A stretch of 64,000 nt of DNA, from the NCBI RefSeq assembly GCF_003576645.1, contig NC_044917.1, forward strand, positions 13,630,557-13,694,556, read 5' to 3'. The position numbers and the translations under genes were made by a program. The notes beneath the pieces are model-generated. The model did no database searches, was not told where the DNA came from, and was given only the letters and a program-made list of their open reading frames with translations. Position 1 is the stretch's first letter. Each line of letters starts with the position of its first letter. Positions 11,736 through 22,290 of the stretch are shown here, one piece after another. The DNA comes from Ipomoea triloba. Taxonomy: Eukaryota; Streptophyta; Magnoliopsida; Solanales; Convolvulaceae.

Positions 11736-12872
11736 CGCGCTACAGTGGCCACCTTCGAAGAAGCTATCGCTCTTTCCTCTGAGGACGATCAACCATCTAC
11801 CTCTACTACTATGGCTGACCGCAAAGCACTGATTCGTGCACAGGGATTAGCCCGCTTGACTTCCGCTGAGAAGGGCAAAGGTGTGGCAACTGCCGGTTCC
11901 ACACCACCCCAAAACGTGTGCAGCTAGGTCACGCTGGTCATCGGTGGGTCCCCGACTGCTACCGCCCGAGCCGCCGCTACTGTTAGGCGGAGAGAGCTGA
12001 CTCCCTCGACTTCGGCTCTTGCTCGTCGGTCGGGGAGGAAGCGCCCTAGCGAAACTATAATCGAGCCTCGGCTACCAAGAAGATACTGGTTGACCCGGAG
12101 GCCACAAGGGCAAAGCCATCCACAAGGGTAAATATCCTATGGGTGAGTGGCTGGACAAGGTCATCTTTCCTCTCGACTTGGACTCCGTTGAGTGGCTGGA
12201 TGCCGAGGACCTTCTGCAGGGAGTCGCTCATCGCACCTACCATGTATTTATTCCATCTGGTCAATCTTTTTTTGTTTTCATACTTAGTGTTTTTCTTCGG
12301 CTTTTAACCTTTCCTTTGCTCGCAGTCGCTGATGGCTTAGCTCTCACTCCGCCGGCAGCAGAAGACTATCCTTTTTGAGCTGGAAGTCCTACATGCTACA
12401 AGCAGGTGGAGGAGATAAACCTCAAGCTGGCCACCGCCAACTCCGCACTAGAAGCCGAGCAGCGGCGCAATGAGTAGTTGGTGTTGGATCTTCAGACTGC
12501 TCGCCTGGCTGCACTGACTGCTCGCCTTGTTGCTAAGGCTTGGCTAGCTAGCCCGGCCGGTCAGAATTTCTCGGTAGAGATGGGCAAAGAAGATTATCAG
12601 GTGGGCATGGCAGACGTTCAGAAGGAGATTTATGTCATCCTGGCCTAAGGCTTCGCTGACTTCAACCCTTCTAACTTTGGGTTCCCGCTCGCCTTGGAGA
12701 AGACGCAACAACGCCCAACTACACCTGCACTTGACCAGGGGGAGGCAGTCCTGGACCATCAGGCTGCGGGATAATATAGCGGTCTGCAGATTTCGCTGGA
12801 CACTGAGTAGTTGGACTCGGCCGCCAATCGCCAAGCTCTAGCTGGGGGCTCTACATCTGGACTGCTTGACTT

Positions 12873-12876
<4 letters not shown>
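11736..12876 (+). pseudogene. Gag-like gypsy-type protein, 3' part (copy 2)
   Basis: This is the counterpart of 6297-7437, offset by 5439, with the same stop codons. It runs into a TA array instead of TA/GA because the sequence is interrupted by the N gap. Confidence 0.5.
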
Positions 12877-12937
<61 letters not shown>

Positions 12938-13153
12938 NNNNNNNNNNNNNNNNNNNNNNNNNNNNNNNNNNNNNNNNNNNNNNNNNNNNNNNNNNNNNNN
13001 NNNNNNNNNNNNNNNNNNNNNNNNNNNNNNNNNNNNNNNNNNNNNNNNNNNNNNNNNNNNNNNNNNNNNNNNNNNNNNNNNNNNNNNNNNNNNNNNNNNN
13101 NNNNNNNNNNNNNNNNNNNNNNNNNNNNNNNNNNNNNNNNNNNNNNNNNNNNN

Positions 13154-13216
<63 letters not shown>
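12876..13216. repeat. (TA)n array with a 216-N assembly gap
   Basis: TA runs flank Ns at 12938-13153. The true length and content are unknown. Translations through this stretch are meaningless. Confidence 0.95.
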
Positions 13217-13217
<1 letters not shown>

Positions 13218-14155
13218 CGGATCACATGCAAAGATTGCTTATGAGAAAAATAAGGTTTAATATCATCCATTGATCCAGTCCAGATCAACGGTCTAGAATG
13301 AAGATAGTTTTAAAAAATGCAGTGACATTATGATAATTTTGTGTAAGCAATTTTTTTTGTCTTTTGGTGCATTATTTTCCTTCTTCCAGTGCACATTTCT
13401 CCTTCTTAGAGTGCATATTTGTTTTTTTCTAGAGCACAGTTTCTCCCTTCGAGTGCACATTATTGTGTTTTGTAGTGCACATTGTTGCCTTCTAATGCAC
13501 ATTGCTGTGCCTTGCAATGCACATTTTTGTGCCTTGCAATGCACATTTTTGTGCCTTCTAGTGTACATTTTTTGACCAGTTAAATTTGTGAGTGATTGAG
13601 TTGTATGAGTTAAGTGTTTCATTTGGAGAGCAGCTTGCCTTTGTTTTGCAGTTTTTCAACATTCTCTCAATCTATGTGAGCTGAAAATTACGACATCAAA
13701 TGGTGTAAAACATGAAACCTATGAACTATTTATTTGGCAATCATGATTATTTCAATAACTAAATTTCTAATAGAATTTGTGAGTTCAACAGATCAAAATG
13801 TACAAAGAATTTGTGAGGCTAATTGCTTCAATAACACTGAAGTTGAATAACTCCCCTTTTTGGTATCATAATTGCTTCAATTGCACATCTTTGTGCCATG
13901 CAGTGCACATTGTTGTCTTCCACTCCACATTATTGTGCCTTCCAGTGCACATTTTTGAAGATTAGAAATGTCAAATATTTTTTAAATAGCAGGTGTGCAT
14001 ATTAAGCATGTGTTGTGTGTGCATATCCTTTGTTGCACACAACACATTTTTAAATCCCCAATTAATCTCATCTATAGATCTGTCTCTTTTAATGCACCAT
14101 ATTGGTTCTCATATTCTTACGAGGGGTGTGGTTCTCATTGGAACATCACCTTTTA
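13217..14155. mobile_element. (TA)n-bounded element(s) with TGCACATT minisatellite
   Basis: The sequence directly after the TA array contains ATCAACGGTC, then TTTTAAAAAATGCAGTGAC and ATTATGATAATTTTGTGTAA. This is a diverged copy of the module seen after the TA array at 47.77 kb. A body of TGCACATTnnTGTGCCTT repeats follows. The right part ends with TTCTCATATTCTTACGAGG and GGTTCTCATTGGAACATC, which resembles the group C termini. It may be one element or two fused ones. No coding capacity is seen. Confidence 0.4.
13368..13575. repeat. TGCACATTnnTGTGCCTT minisatellite
   Basis: There are about ten degenerate copies of a roughly 20-23-base unit around AGTGCACAT and TTGTGCCTT. A few more copies lie at 13880-13960. 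Open frames across it are by-products of the repeat. Confidence 0.65.
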
Positions 14156-14164
14156 TATATATAG

Positions 14165-14700
14165 GGACTAGAACATATGCAAAGGTAACTTCCCGTGCAG
14201 AAGTGGGGTTAACACAAAAGGACGCACCTTAATTGTAGAATTGACGCACCTAACCCTAAGCATTAAAATGGCGCGCACAAACCACACACCTTAAACATAC
14301 AAACAAAGCACCTTGAGAACACAAACCACGCACCTAAAGTTTTGAAATGGCGCACCTTAAGTTTCAACAACTGACGCACCTTAAGCAAACAATCACACGC
14401 TTTAAGAAGGCAAACCACGCACCTTAAGAAGTAAATCAACGCACCTTAAGTTTCAACAAAAATGCATCTTAAGTTCTCAATTGAAAAACTAACACACCTT
14501 AAGCACAGAAACTACGCACCTTAAGAAGGAAAACCACACACCTTAAGTTTGACCTATACGAAAAAGACAAAAATGACACCGCGTTATTTTTTTTAATCTG
14601 TGTTTAATCTGAATGGTTGATTTTAGCAAGATCAATGACTATCATTCTACCGCATCTTTCATCTAGACACATTCACCGCATTTAATGTCTATTATATATG
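14165..14700 (-). mobile_element. Group A element with GCACCTTAAG minisatellite
   Basis: It starts right after TATATATATAG. The body is about 15 degenerate copies of ACGCACCTTAAG spaced 20-35 bases apart. The right end (14560-14690), read on the minus strand, has CATTGATCTTGCTAAAATCA followed by TTAAAAAAAATAACGCGGTG. This is the module shared with the elements near 47.8, 50.7 and 59.6 kb. A (TG)n microsatellite follows at 14698-14713. Confidence 0.55.
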
Positions 14701-15445
14701 TGTGTGTGTGTGTAAAAGCTCATTTTCAATATTATGTGAAAAACTAAGAGTAAAAAATTAAAGAGTGAAATATGCCTATTTCAAGAATGGTATTCTTCTT
14801 GACATATTATTCTATAAACAGTATGTTATGATGTCTTTTCTTTTTTTTCTTTTTTCTTTTTTTTCTTTTTTGTTATCTATATTTAAGAAAAAACTTTTTC
14901 GAAATTAATTGGCTGGAAGTACTCTTGACCATTGAATTAGAAACGTGTGTAGTTAGGGAACATAGACAAAAACGTTTCTTTAGCACATGCAAGGCCCCTC
15001 GATCATTTATATGCTTTGACGACAACGGTGATTGTATCTTTAGAATATTCAGAAAAGGAAAAAAATATTCAAATGATTATTTTATGTTTTAATTGGAAAG
15101 AAAAGGTTATTTATGTAATCTTTTATATGAATTTATTCAATTGTTTTTTTATAGTTAGGTGATCTCAGCTTCTCCGTATCTACACTTATAATAAGTCTAC
15201 ACTTATAATAAGAGCCAATAATAATGTTAGACCCTTCACTGGAACTAAAAAAATGTTGGTGTAATAGTCTGCTATAACATATTGTACTTTGTGTTCTTCT
15301 TATTATGCAACCTCCAATTAAATTCCTAATATATCATAATCTTTTATAATTTTACCAAATTTTTCCGTTAAATATAACAGAAGTTTAACATTAAATTCTT
15401 TAGGCAATTTGTTTCTTTATTGTAGTTTTCAAACAAATTGACAAT

Positions 15446-15542
15446 ATTCTATAATGCAATGCTGTATAGATTCCTAACTTAAAATTAGAATATTGAAGTC
15501 TCAATAAGATTCTATAATACAATTTTGTATAGATTCCTAACT
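15446..15542. repeat. 34-bp direct repeat pair
   Basis: ATTCTATAATGCAATGCTGT plus the following bases (15446-15479) recurs, with a few changes, at 15509-15542. The pair lies just upstream of a TATAAA box and the RPA-like exon. Confidence 0.7.
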
Positions 15543-15571
15543 CAACCATTATTCTACCCAAAACAACAGCA

Positions 15572-15577
15572 TATAAA
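15572..15577 (+). promoter_or_regulatory. Possible TATA box upstream of RPA-like exon
   Basis: TATAAA in the context AGCATATAAACCCC is followed by a pyrimidine- and CA-rich leader (ATTCACCCAAAACTAAACC). This is typical of plant core promoters. It lies about 450 bases upstream of the RPA-like ATG and on the same strand. There is no independent support. Confidence 0.3.
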
Positions 15578-16022
15578 CCCCCTCCCATTCTCACTGTTAT
15601 TCACCCAAAACTAAACCTAACATATTCTGCAACACACCATCTACTTGACATTCAATAGGTATGATTGTCAAAATATTATCATGCTAATTCTATTATTTGT
15701 TTTTGTACTCATAATGATTACAGTTTTTTTTTAAAAAAAAAAATAAAAAATCAATGATGATATACTCATTAATTAGAATAACTTCAATATCGTTATGTAA
15801 ATATATCTATTGTATAATATGTTCATCTATACTTGTATCCTTGTATGTAATGTTGTAGTACTCATTATATTCCTCTATAATCTACACATTTTAGTTACTC
15901 CTAACTCCCTAATCTATCCTAACTCCCTAATCTATGATTTTTGAATTTATGTTGTGGTTCCCATTATATTATTTCATAACATCCTTTATGAACATATTTT
16001 CCATGACACAAGGATATTAGTA

Positions 16023-16169
16023 ATGACAAATGCAATAAAGTTAATTGATATTGAGACACAAACTGTGGGCTGGAGTTGTACAGTTCATGTCATTAAGAAA
16101 AACGAACCAAAAAATGCTATTGGAACGCCTGAGAAAAAGTATATGCTCATCGTACTTGAGGATGAAACA
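16023..16169 (+). pseudogene. RPA-like OB-fold exon fragment
   Basis: From the ATG at 16023 the frame runs open for 49 codons: MTNAIKLIDI, then TVGWSCTVHVIKK, then KKYMLIVLEDET. It meets a consensus splice donor, GTAAGT, at 16170. The pattern of W-x-V-x-V followed by a strand ending in L-x-D-E resembles the first OB-fold of plant replication protein A large-subunit-like genes (Replication factor-A protein 1 N-terminal / DUF223 type), which bind single-stranded DNA. No further exon is seen. About 170 bases downstream lies a Helitron 3' end, and plant Helitrons often carry RPA-like genes. It is most likely a truncated exon left in a non-autonomous Helitron. Similarity is by eye. Confidence 0.45.
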
Positions 16170-16739
16170 GTAAGTAAATAGTAAAATTTTTCTTCCTTTA
16201 TTATTATTATTATTATTATTATTATTTTATTTTTATCATTATTAGTATTATTATTATTATTGGGCATTAACCAATTAAGGAACACTAATTTAAAAATACG
16301 CATTGGGCATTGGTTTAATCGCACAACGCGTGTGTGATAACTAGTACTAATCATAAGTCCACAAGATCAAGACTGTCTTTTGAATTTTTGTGACCCTGTT
16401 ATTGTAAAAAAAGAAAATGAGATCTACCAAAAGTATAAGCGCAATCTTTAAAACAAATACCGTAAAATATATAATTTTTATTTATATATTATTTTTTCAA
16501 ATATAAAGTTTTGAATGATTTTGCCATAATCATGCTCAATTAATTAGGAGAGAGAAGTGAAAATTGAATTGCAACTTTGATAATCAAAGAAATTAGGGGG
16601 AAAATTGTAAAATTAATGGCGGAAGGAAGAATCTTGCACTCTTCAATAGTGGTGCGTGAATGCGTGATTTGGGGAAAAAAGTGATGAGGTTTAGGCAAGA
16701 TAGAAAGAAGCATGAATGAATGTAGATTTAGGGTTGTTA

Positions 16740-17238
16740 TGCCGTGGACCCAGGTCCACCTTCACATACACTATACTCTACATTCACACTTTGTAAACTC
16801 CACATTCACACATTACAGGATTATATGTTTAGTAACTATATTACCACTGTTATGCATTCACACATTCAAAACTCTATATTCACAGGTCCTATACTCCATA
16901 TTCACAACTTGAGAACTCTACATTCACACATTACAGGGCTACGTACAAGTTGCTAGAACTTCTTAACTCTATTACAGATTCACACATGCATAACTCTACA
17001 TTCACGATTTCTATACTCTATATTAACAATTTGAAACTTCCACATTCACACATTTCTGGGCAACTATACATTCACACAATCATAAATCTACATTCACGAT
17101 TTTTATACTCTACATTCACACATTTTTGGACAACTTTATATTCAGCAATATGTTTACTAATTTAAAAAAAAAAAAAAACTAAAACGACGTAGTTTTGGAC
17201 CCAGGTCCACCTTGCAAGGTGGACCTGGGTCCACAGCA
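16740..17238. mobile_element. MITE with palindromic TIR and TA target duplication
   Basis: The left end TGCCGTGGACCCAGGTCCAC and the inverted right end TGCTGTGGACCCAGGTCCAC differ at one base. TA flanks both sides (16738-16739 and 17239-17240). The TIR itself contains a GGACCCAGGTCC near-palindrome, and a second copy of it sits at 17195-17212, forming a terminal hairpin with the right end. The body (16760-17150) is a degenerate repeat of CTCTACATTCACA. A TA duplication is typical of Tc1/mariner-type elements, but the superfamily is not proved. Confidence 0.7.
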
Positions 17239-17384
17239 TAATTTGCCGTAGATTTAATTACATTTTTTTTATTTCTTAGCTTAAACAGTTAGGTCAAAAA
17301 TAGATATTGGGCCCTCTAAAATTGAAGCCCTGTGCTATTGTGCATGGGCAAAAAATCGGCCCTGCATAGGACCCTGCCCTAGAG

Positions 17385-17600
17385 CCACTGCAGAGGTAAA
17401 TCACAAATCACACAATTAGCAACTAGTTAGACCCTAGTCTTTATGCGTGAACAAGGGATCCAATGTCCACATTCCATTATCCTAGGCCTTTTCCCCATTC
17501 ATGTTTCTAGTGGGATTCAAACCCCCACACTATTGCCTTCAGTCATTACATCAAATCAGGCGACGAACCATTATGCTAAACTCCGACGGTAGAAACCCTG
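17385..17600 (-). mobile_element. tRNA-derived SINE fragment
   Basis: On the minus strand, TAGCATAATGGTTCG (17564-17578) matches an RNA polymerase III A box. About 50 bases on, GGTTTGAATCCC (around 17512-17524) matches a B box. This spacing and order are those of a tRNA-related SINE head. The 3' tail was not identified. It is not a tRNA gene, because the arms do not pair into a cloverleaf. Confidence 0.5.
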
Positions 17601-17639
17601 GATTAAACCAAAAAAAAAAAAAAACTATGCTAAACTCCA

Positions 17640-18820
17640 AGGGCAATTTATTCATTTTTTAATTAAATGATTGTCACAATTTCTTTTAATTAGGTTCTTA
17701 ACTAATAATTCTTTAAAAAAAAAACATTTGGTGCATACTTATAAGACAATTTATAAAAAAAAAAATTGTGAAAAGGAAATTCCACAATCACAAATCAATG
17801 GGTAGACACCTAAGAAAACTCTATTCTTGTGTAAGAGTCTATAAACCACACATGAGATATAAATTGCATTAGGAAACAATTTTTTTTTGGAATTATGATG
17901 GAATCATAACCACTACTTGAGGGTGTACACTAGAAAATCCCGCTTTTGTGTGAAAGCTTTAAGTGGAAATAGCAATATTATGGAGTGCACTTAGCAAGAA
18001 TGCATCTAGTGATATGTATAAGTACAGTAAAATGGTTCACCTTTAAAAGTGGAAATAGCTTCCTTTTTTTTTTTTTTTTTTTTTTTATTGGGTTTATGGT
18101 TTAGTTTTTTAAATTTGGTTTATAAGTTTACTTTAGAATTTAGTAGTTATGATTACCTTTAGAGTGCACTTAGCAATAATATAAAGTGCACCCAACAATA
18201 TCATTAATTTCATCCAATTTGAAAGTTCATTAGAGTTAGGGTATACCTTTTAGAATTTAAGGTTTAGGTTTTTTTTTTTTTTTTTTTTTTTTTTTGGCTT
18301 GATTTAGGGATTCGCCTTTTAGTGTTTACGAGTTTAATATTTATGGTTTACCTTTGGATAAGGATTTAAGTTGGGCTAGCTTGCTCAGTTTCATGCTAGT
18401 CTTATCGGGTTGTCAGGTAAGCCTGGTTAGGCTTATCAATTTTTTTTTTGGTCTGGTTTAAGTTTTCGGCCCTAACCCTAAAGCCCCTGGGCTCAACTAA
18501 AATTTGACATTTTAGAATTAACATTCTAAACTTTCAATTTTAACAAACTAGCACATTTTAATACATTAATAAACATAAACTCAAAAATTATTTAACCAAT
18601 CTAAATCTCCATTATATAATGCAAGTACAACATTTCTTTTATACCTAAAATATTAAAATAAAATAAGAGAATCAAAGACATGAAATTCTCAAATAAAATT
18701 ATGTTTATAGTGAAACTACACATTTATTAATTTTTATCTTGTAAGAGAATTGGCAATGTTAGCTCCATATCACTAGCTCAAAGGATGCCTCATATTAGTG
18801 TATTACTTTTGGATTTATTA
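17640..18820. other. AT-rich non-coding stretch with poly-T runs
   Basis: Long T tracts lie at 18064-18087 and 18270-18295, with scattered 'agtgcac' motifs and a GGTAAGCCTGGTTAGGCTTA segment near 18410-18440 that resembles hAT subterminal repeats. Nothing coding is recognised. Confidence 0.4.
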
Positions 18821-18828
18821 GTGTTATA

Positions 18829-19530
18829 CTAGTTAACTTACGCACATTACGCAATTAAATCAATGCCCAATGATTAAAAAATTGTAAAATTACATTAAAA
18901 AAATAACTATAAATGTTTTTTAATTTTATTAAATTATTATTTTATTTAGAATTTTATATTTGATCATATTTTATTCTAAAAAAAAATATTTTTACAATAC
19001 ATTAAGTAATTGAAACAATAATTATCAATCATATTTAACATTCAACAAATTATACTATCAAATATATAATTACATAGTTGAATAATAAATTACATCATTT
19101 TGTTGAATGCAAAGAAATAAAAGAGAAAAATTTATTTAACCATTACAAGATTTGAGCTAAAATTTTATATATATACCAACACTATAAAAATTATACAACT
19201 AAAATATACCAATTAGAAAATAATTTCAACATAACCCATTGAAAGAAAACAAATCCTTACAATTAAAAATGGTGTACGCAAAACTAAAAAGAGAAGTGTA
19301 AAATTAGAAAGTATTTGTAAAAATACAAGAAATAAAGTCTAATGTATAAGTTATCAATGCAACTATTTACATTAACGTAGTTTTAATTTTCTATTATAAA
19401 TTAGTGGCTAGATTTAATGGTGTTAAGGAAACTTAAATTTTGAAACTATTTGTATTAGTATAAATGAATAAGTCATTAATTCAAACTTTTTACGCAAACA
19501 CAAATTTTATTCCCTTTATAACCCTAAAAT
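18829..19530 (-). mobile_element. Helitron-like element in reverse orientation (3' end at 18829)
   Basis: Read on the minus strand, GCATTGATTTAATTGCG is followed by TGCGTAAGTTAACTAG, and the next base is T. The first part matches the 3' end of the Helitron at 16.3 kb. The hairpin is decayed into a TGCGTA direct repeat. The 5' end is not identified and the right limit is arbitrary. The sequence is AT-rich with no coding region. Confidence 0.4.
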
Positions 19531-19924
19531 TCATGTTCATATGAGAACCACCTCTCATGTTAAAATTATAGACAAATCGTAGCTATTAAAACTAACAAAT
19601 CAACTGCTACGATTAAACACAAAGGCATCAAAGAAATCCGCCAAATTAATATGTCAAATCTCTCAAAATCACGCTTTAAGGGAAAATTCGCATGGCCAAA
19701 AACCCACTCTTTGGTCTAAATAGGGGTAGAGTCTAAATTTTTCTCCCATTCTACACCTACCCATTCTAATTCACACTAGTAGCCCAGAATGCACACCACC
19801 GACATGCAAATACACGCTTTAACGCCATATTCTGTTTTATAAATATTGCAAACTTGAAAGTTTTTAATAATTAGAAAATTGAATTCGTATTTTTTTTATT
19901 AAAACCTTTAACCAATGATAAACC

Positions 19925-20760
19925 TTGATGGGTGGCTAGGGAATGAAATAGGCCGAGCCGAGACGGGAAAATTAGATCTGGGCCTGCTATGAAAATCTAA
20001 AGTCTAAGCCTGTATGTAGGTTTTTTGTTAGGCTCAAGCCTGAGCCTACAGTTGTCCTGACCTGGCCTAAAGTTTTTTTTAAAAGCCTTTTTATATATAT
20101 ATATATATATCAAAGGGGACGGGGGAAACCCGAGGAAAAGCAAATATTAGCTATTTTCCCGAACTCTGCGAGCACAAGTAACACGAGCCATGTCGTTGAG
20201 AAAGGCCTCCTCACTGTTGACCGGACAGGAGTGGAAGGTTGCCCAGGTAGCATTCTGAACCGCACCATCGGTGGCGAGAGCGTCCACCACCCTATTTTGC
20301 TCTCTGTAAATAGCACGGACTGAGATTTTCCAGTCTTTCCTTAACAAAAGTTTGTTTTCCTCGATGATCTCTCTAATAGATCCCCAAAGCGTGGTGTTCG
20401 TGTGAATCCACTCCACCACCTTTTTTGCGTCAGTTTGAAACTCCATATCTTGGATTCCTTTGTTCCAGGCCCACTGCATGCTTTTGATAAAGGCCCTAGC
20501 CTCCGTGGCTTCTGGCGAGTCAGCATCCACTCTCCACGCGAAACTATCAACCCAATTTCCCTTGTTGTCTCTAATAACACCCCCAACGCCAAAAAAAATA
20601 AAAATTGTTCATCAACTTTGTTGTTTCTAAAAACCTATTTAATATGTAGGCCACTAAAAAGGCTTCAAAGTAGGTCCTAAATAGGCTTTGAGCGTATTTA
20701 AGGCCTACATGTTAAAGCATTTTAAAGCATAAATGTAAAAAATATACCTAATACATAGCT
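19925..20760 (-). mobile_element. hAT-type subterminal region interrupted by LINE fragment
   Basis: GGCTCAAGCCTGAGCCTACA and repeated AGGCC(T) words around 19950-20080, with further AGGCC words at 20645-20720, are the kind of short GC-rich subterminal repeats found in plant hAT elements. The hAT C-terminal coding remnant lies beyond, at 21.28-21.55 kb on the same strand. The two AGGCC-rich parts are separated by the RNase H fragment at 20147-20592 and a TA run. The terminal inverted repeat was not fixed. Confidence 0.4.
20147..20592 (-). pseudogene. RNase H domain of a LINE-type retrotransposon, 5'-truncated
   Basis: The frame is open from 20592 without a proper start: GVGGVIRDNKGNWVDSFAWR, then SPEATEARAFIKSMQWAW, then MEFQTDAKKVVEWI and REQNRVVDALAT. 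This is the plant reverse-transcriptase-like RNase H domain (RVT_3 type), which normally degrades RNA in RNA-DNA hybrids. The Glu of the EATEARA segment, the Asp of QTDAKK and the Asp of VVDALA are catalytic-type positions. The first Asp strand is missing because the fragment is truncated at its N-terminus. A TA run follows the 3' side. A 5'-truncated L1-like insertion is the simplest reading. A captured host RNase H-like gene is possible. Confidence 0.65.
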
Positions 20761-21283
20761 GACACTGCATAAGTATATTACATTATTACCACAAATTCAT
20801 GTATCATATTACAAAATTACAATCAATAAATAACCCTAAAATAACACAATACAATATCCCACAACACAAGTATAGTAACTAGAAGTTCATAATACAAAAT
20901 CCAACAATACAAGTTTAATAACTACAAGTCCATAATACAAAAATCCAACATAAGTTTAACAACAACAAAACCATAAGTCCATGATACAAAAATCTATCAT
21001 AAGTTTAATACAATGTCTTGAAAATCCATCAATAACAACAATGTAAAGATAAAAGCATTAAAACATAAAATGAAACAAGTAATGACTTTAGCATTATCTC
21101 CTCTTGTTTAGAATCTTCCTACGCAATGAAAAAATAATTTGAGAATAAATAACTAAGTCCATTACAGGTTCAAGTGCTCATAATTCATAAATCATAACTA
21201 TAAATTAAAAAGTAGTAATATAAAATAAGATTCTTATGTTCTGTTTTTTCTTCTTCATCCCATACTTGTTACGAAGTCAACCC

Positions 21284-21545
21284 CCACCATAGATAAGAGT
21301 TTCAATAGATTGTTCAATTAATTTAGCACGATATTCATCAATCACCGTTCCCCTATCAATAAATGTGGATTCAGATGTCACACTTGAAATTAGAACAACT
21401 AGTATATCAACAATTATCTTTGATAAAACTTTAAACTTTGCACTATTATCTTTCTACCACTCTAAGACACAAAAAAATGAAGAAGAAGAAGGAATAAATA
21501 GATTTTCCTCAAGATAAGGCTCCAACTCTGATTTCATAAGAGAAA
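21284..21545 (-). pseudogene. hAT transposase, C-terminal dimerisation region
   Basis: The minus-strand translation gives LMKSELEPYLEENLF, then VLEW, a stop in place of the usual second W, then KDNSAKFKVLSKIIVDIL and ISSVTSESTFIDRGTVIDEY. This order matches the hAT family C-terminal dimerisation domain of plant transposases. The in-frame TAG after VLEW and loss of everything upstream show it is dead. Upstream (to the right) the frame runs into a long TA array at 21651-21720. Catalytic DDE residues are not present in this fragment. Confidence 0.7.
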
Positions 21546-21647
21546 TTGATTGGCTTTGGTAGACCACCACCATAAACCGGGTATAGCAATATAAAACGAG
21601 GTTGAAAAATAACGCAGAATACATAAGAAGCTCGTAAACCACCCAAG

Positions 21648-21650
<3 letters not shown>

Positions 21651-21720
<70 letters not shown>
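21651..21720. repeat. (TA)n microsatellite followed by (CA)n
   Basis: A 70-base TA run is followed by a short (CA)n at 21731-21744. Open frames reading YIYIYI through it are artefacts. Confidence 0.9.
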
Positions 21721-21721
<1 letters not shown>

Positions 21722-21884
21722 TCATACTCACACACACACACACATCAAAGATAAAGTACTAACCTAATTACCAAGAGTCAAACCAAAGACCGTTGACCAA
21801 GAAAGGAAAATACTTGGCCACTGAACCGCTGAAGTCCTCATGTCTTTTTTTTGTGTGTCCTGAACAGACTAGAACCCCCGTATT

Positions 21885-22290
21885 CATACTACTACACACC
21901 CTATCTCCACCCTCCACGCGTATAGCCCATCATAGCGTCCATCATCGACCAACCACGTACCCCCTACCCCCGCTCTACCTCATGCACGTCCAACCCCTAG
22001 TTTGCCATGCATGCACAAGGCGCCACGTACTTGCCTACTCCTAGCACCCCTCGCATGACCCCGATGCCACGCATGGACAACCACCTTACCCTACCGCCCC
22101 AGCTACTGTCCCCCTTCATCGTCGGCGACTCCGCCGTCTCCGACCTGACCACCACGTGTCACGCCCGGTCCACCCGTCATGCTCGGTCCAACCGCCACAG
22201 GTCCACCCGATTCGGTTGCCACAAGGTTTACCCAGTTCGACCGCCATGTCTCACCGTCTCATCCCCGGGCCTCAAATAATAGTCAAGCGG
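21885..22290. other. GC-rich island of unknown nature
   Basis: This block is clearly richer in G and C than its surroundings, with many CCACG, GGTCCAC and ACCGCC words and ATGCACG/CATGCATG motifs. No conserved protein motif is seen in any frame, and short frames are proline- and histidine-rich by composition. It may be part of a GC-rich LTR or a foreign insertion. Confidence 0.3.

Larger units (their letters stand above)
7476..12937. repeat. 5.3-kb tandem unit, copy 2
   Basis: This is the second copy of the unit at 2166-7475. It is longer by exactly 129 bases, accounted for by three local duplications: 44 bases plus an N at 10033, a 42-base duplication at 10289-10372, and a 42-base duplication at 10391-10474. 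It ends in a TA array interrupted by the N gap. Its parts are listed separately. Confidence 0.85.
15400..16344 (+). mobile_element. Helitron-like element, 3' end with hairpin and CTAG
   Basis: The stem ATCGCACA (16318-16325) pairs with TGTGTGAT (16331-16338) with one wobble. It is followed by AA and then CTAG (16341-16344), with T next. Upstream GCATTGGGCATTGGTTTAAT is shared with the minus-strand terminus at 18.83 kb, so both belong to one family. The 5' end was not found; the start given is only the point where the RPA-like region's putative promoter begins. Confidence 0.6.

Noticed and set aside
12811..13288. Open frames of 135-149 codons across the TA array and N gap
   Set aside because: They consist of Tyr-Ile repeats from TA and of unknown residues from Ns; no real coding evidence.
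13368..14600. CRISPR-like array of short repeats
   Set aside because: The units are degenerate, vary in spacing, lack unique spacers of constant size, and the genome is a plant nuclear one.
17500..17600. tRNA gene on the minus strand
   Set aside because: A and B boxes are present, but acceptor and anticodon arms do not pair; a SINE fragment fits better.
21454..21743. Minus-strand frames with long YIYIYI segments read as membrane proteins
   Set aside because: The segment is a TA microsatellite. Only the part left of it (the hAT dimerisation motif) is meaningful.
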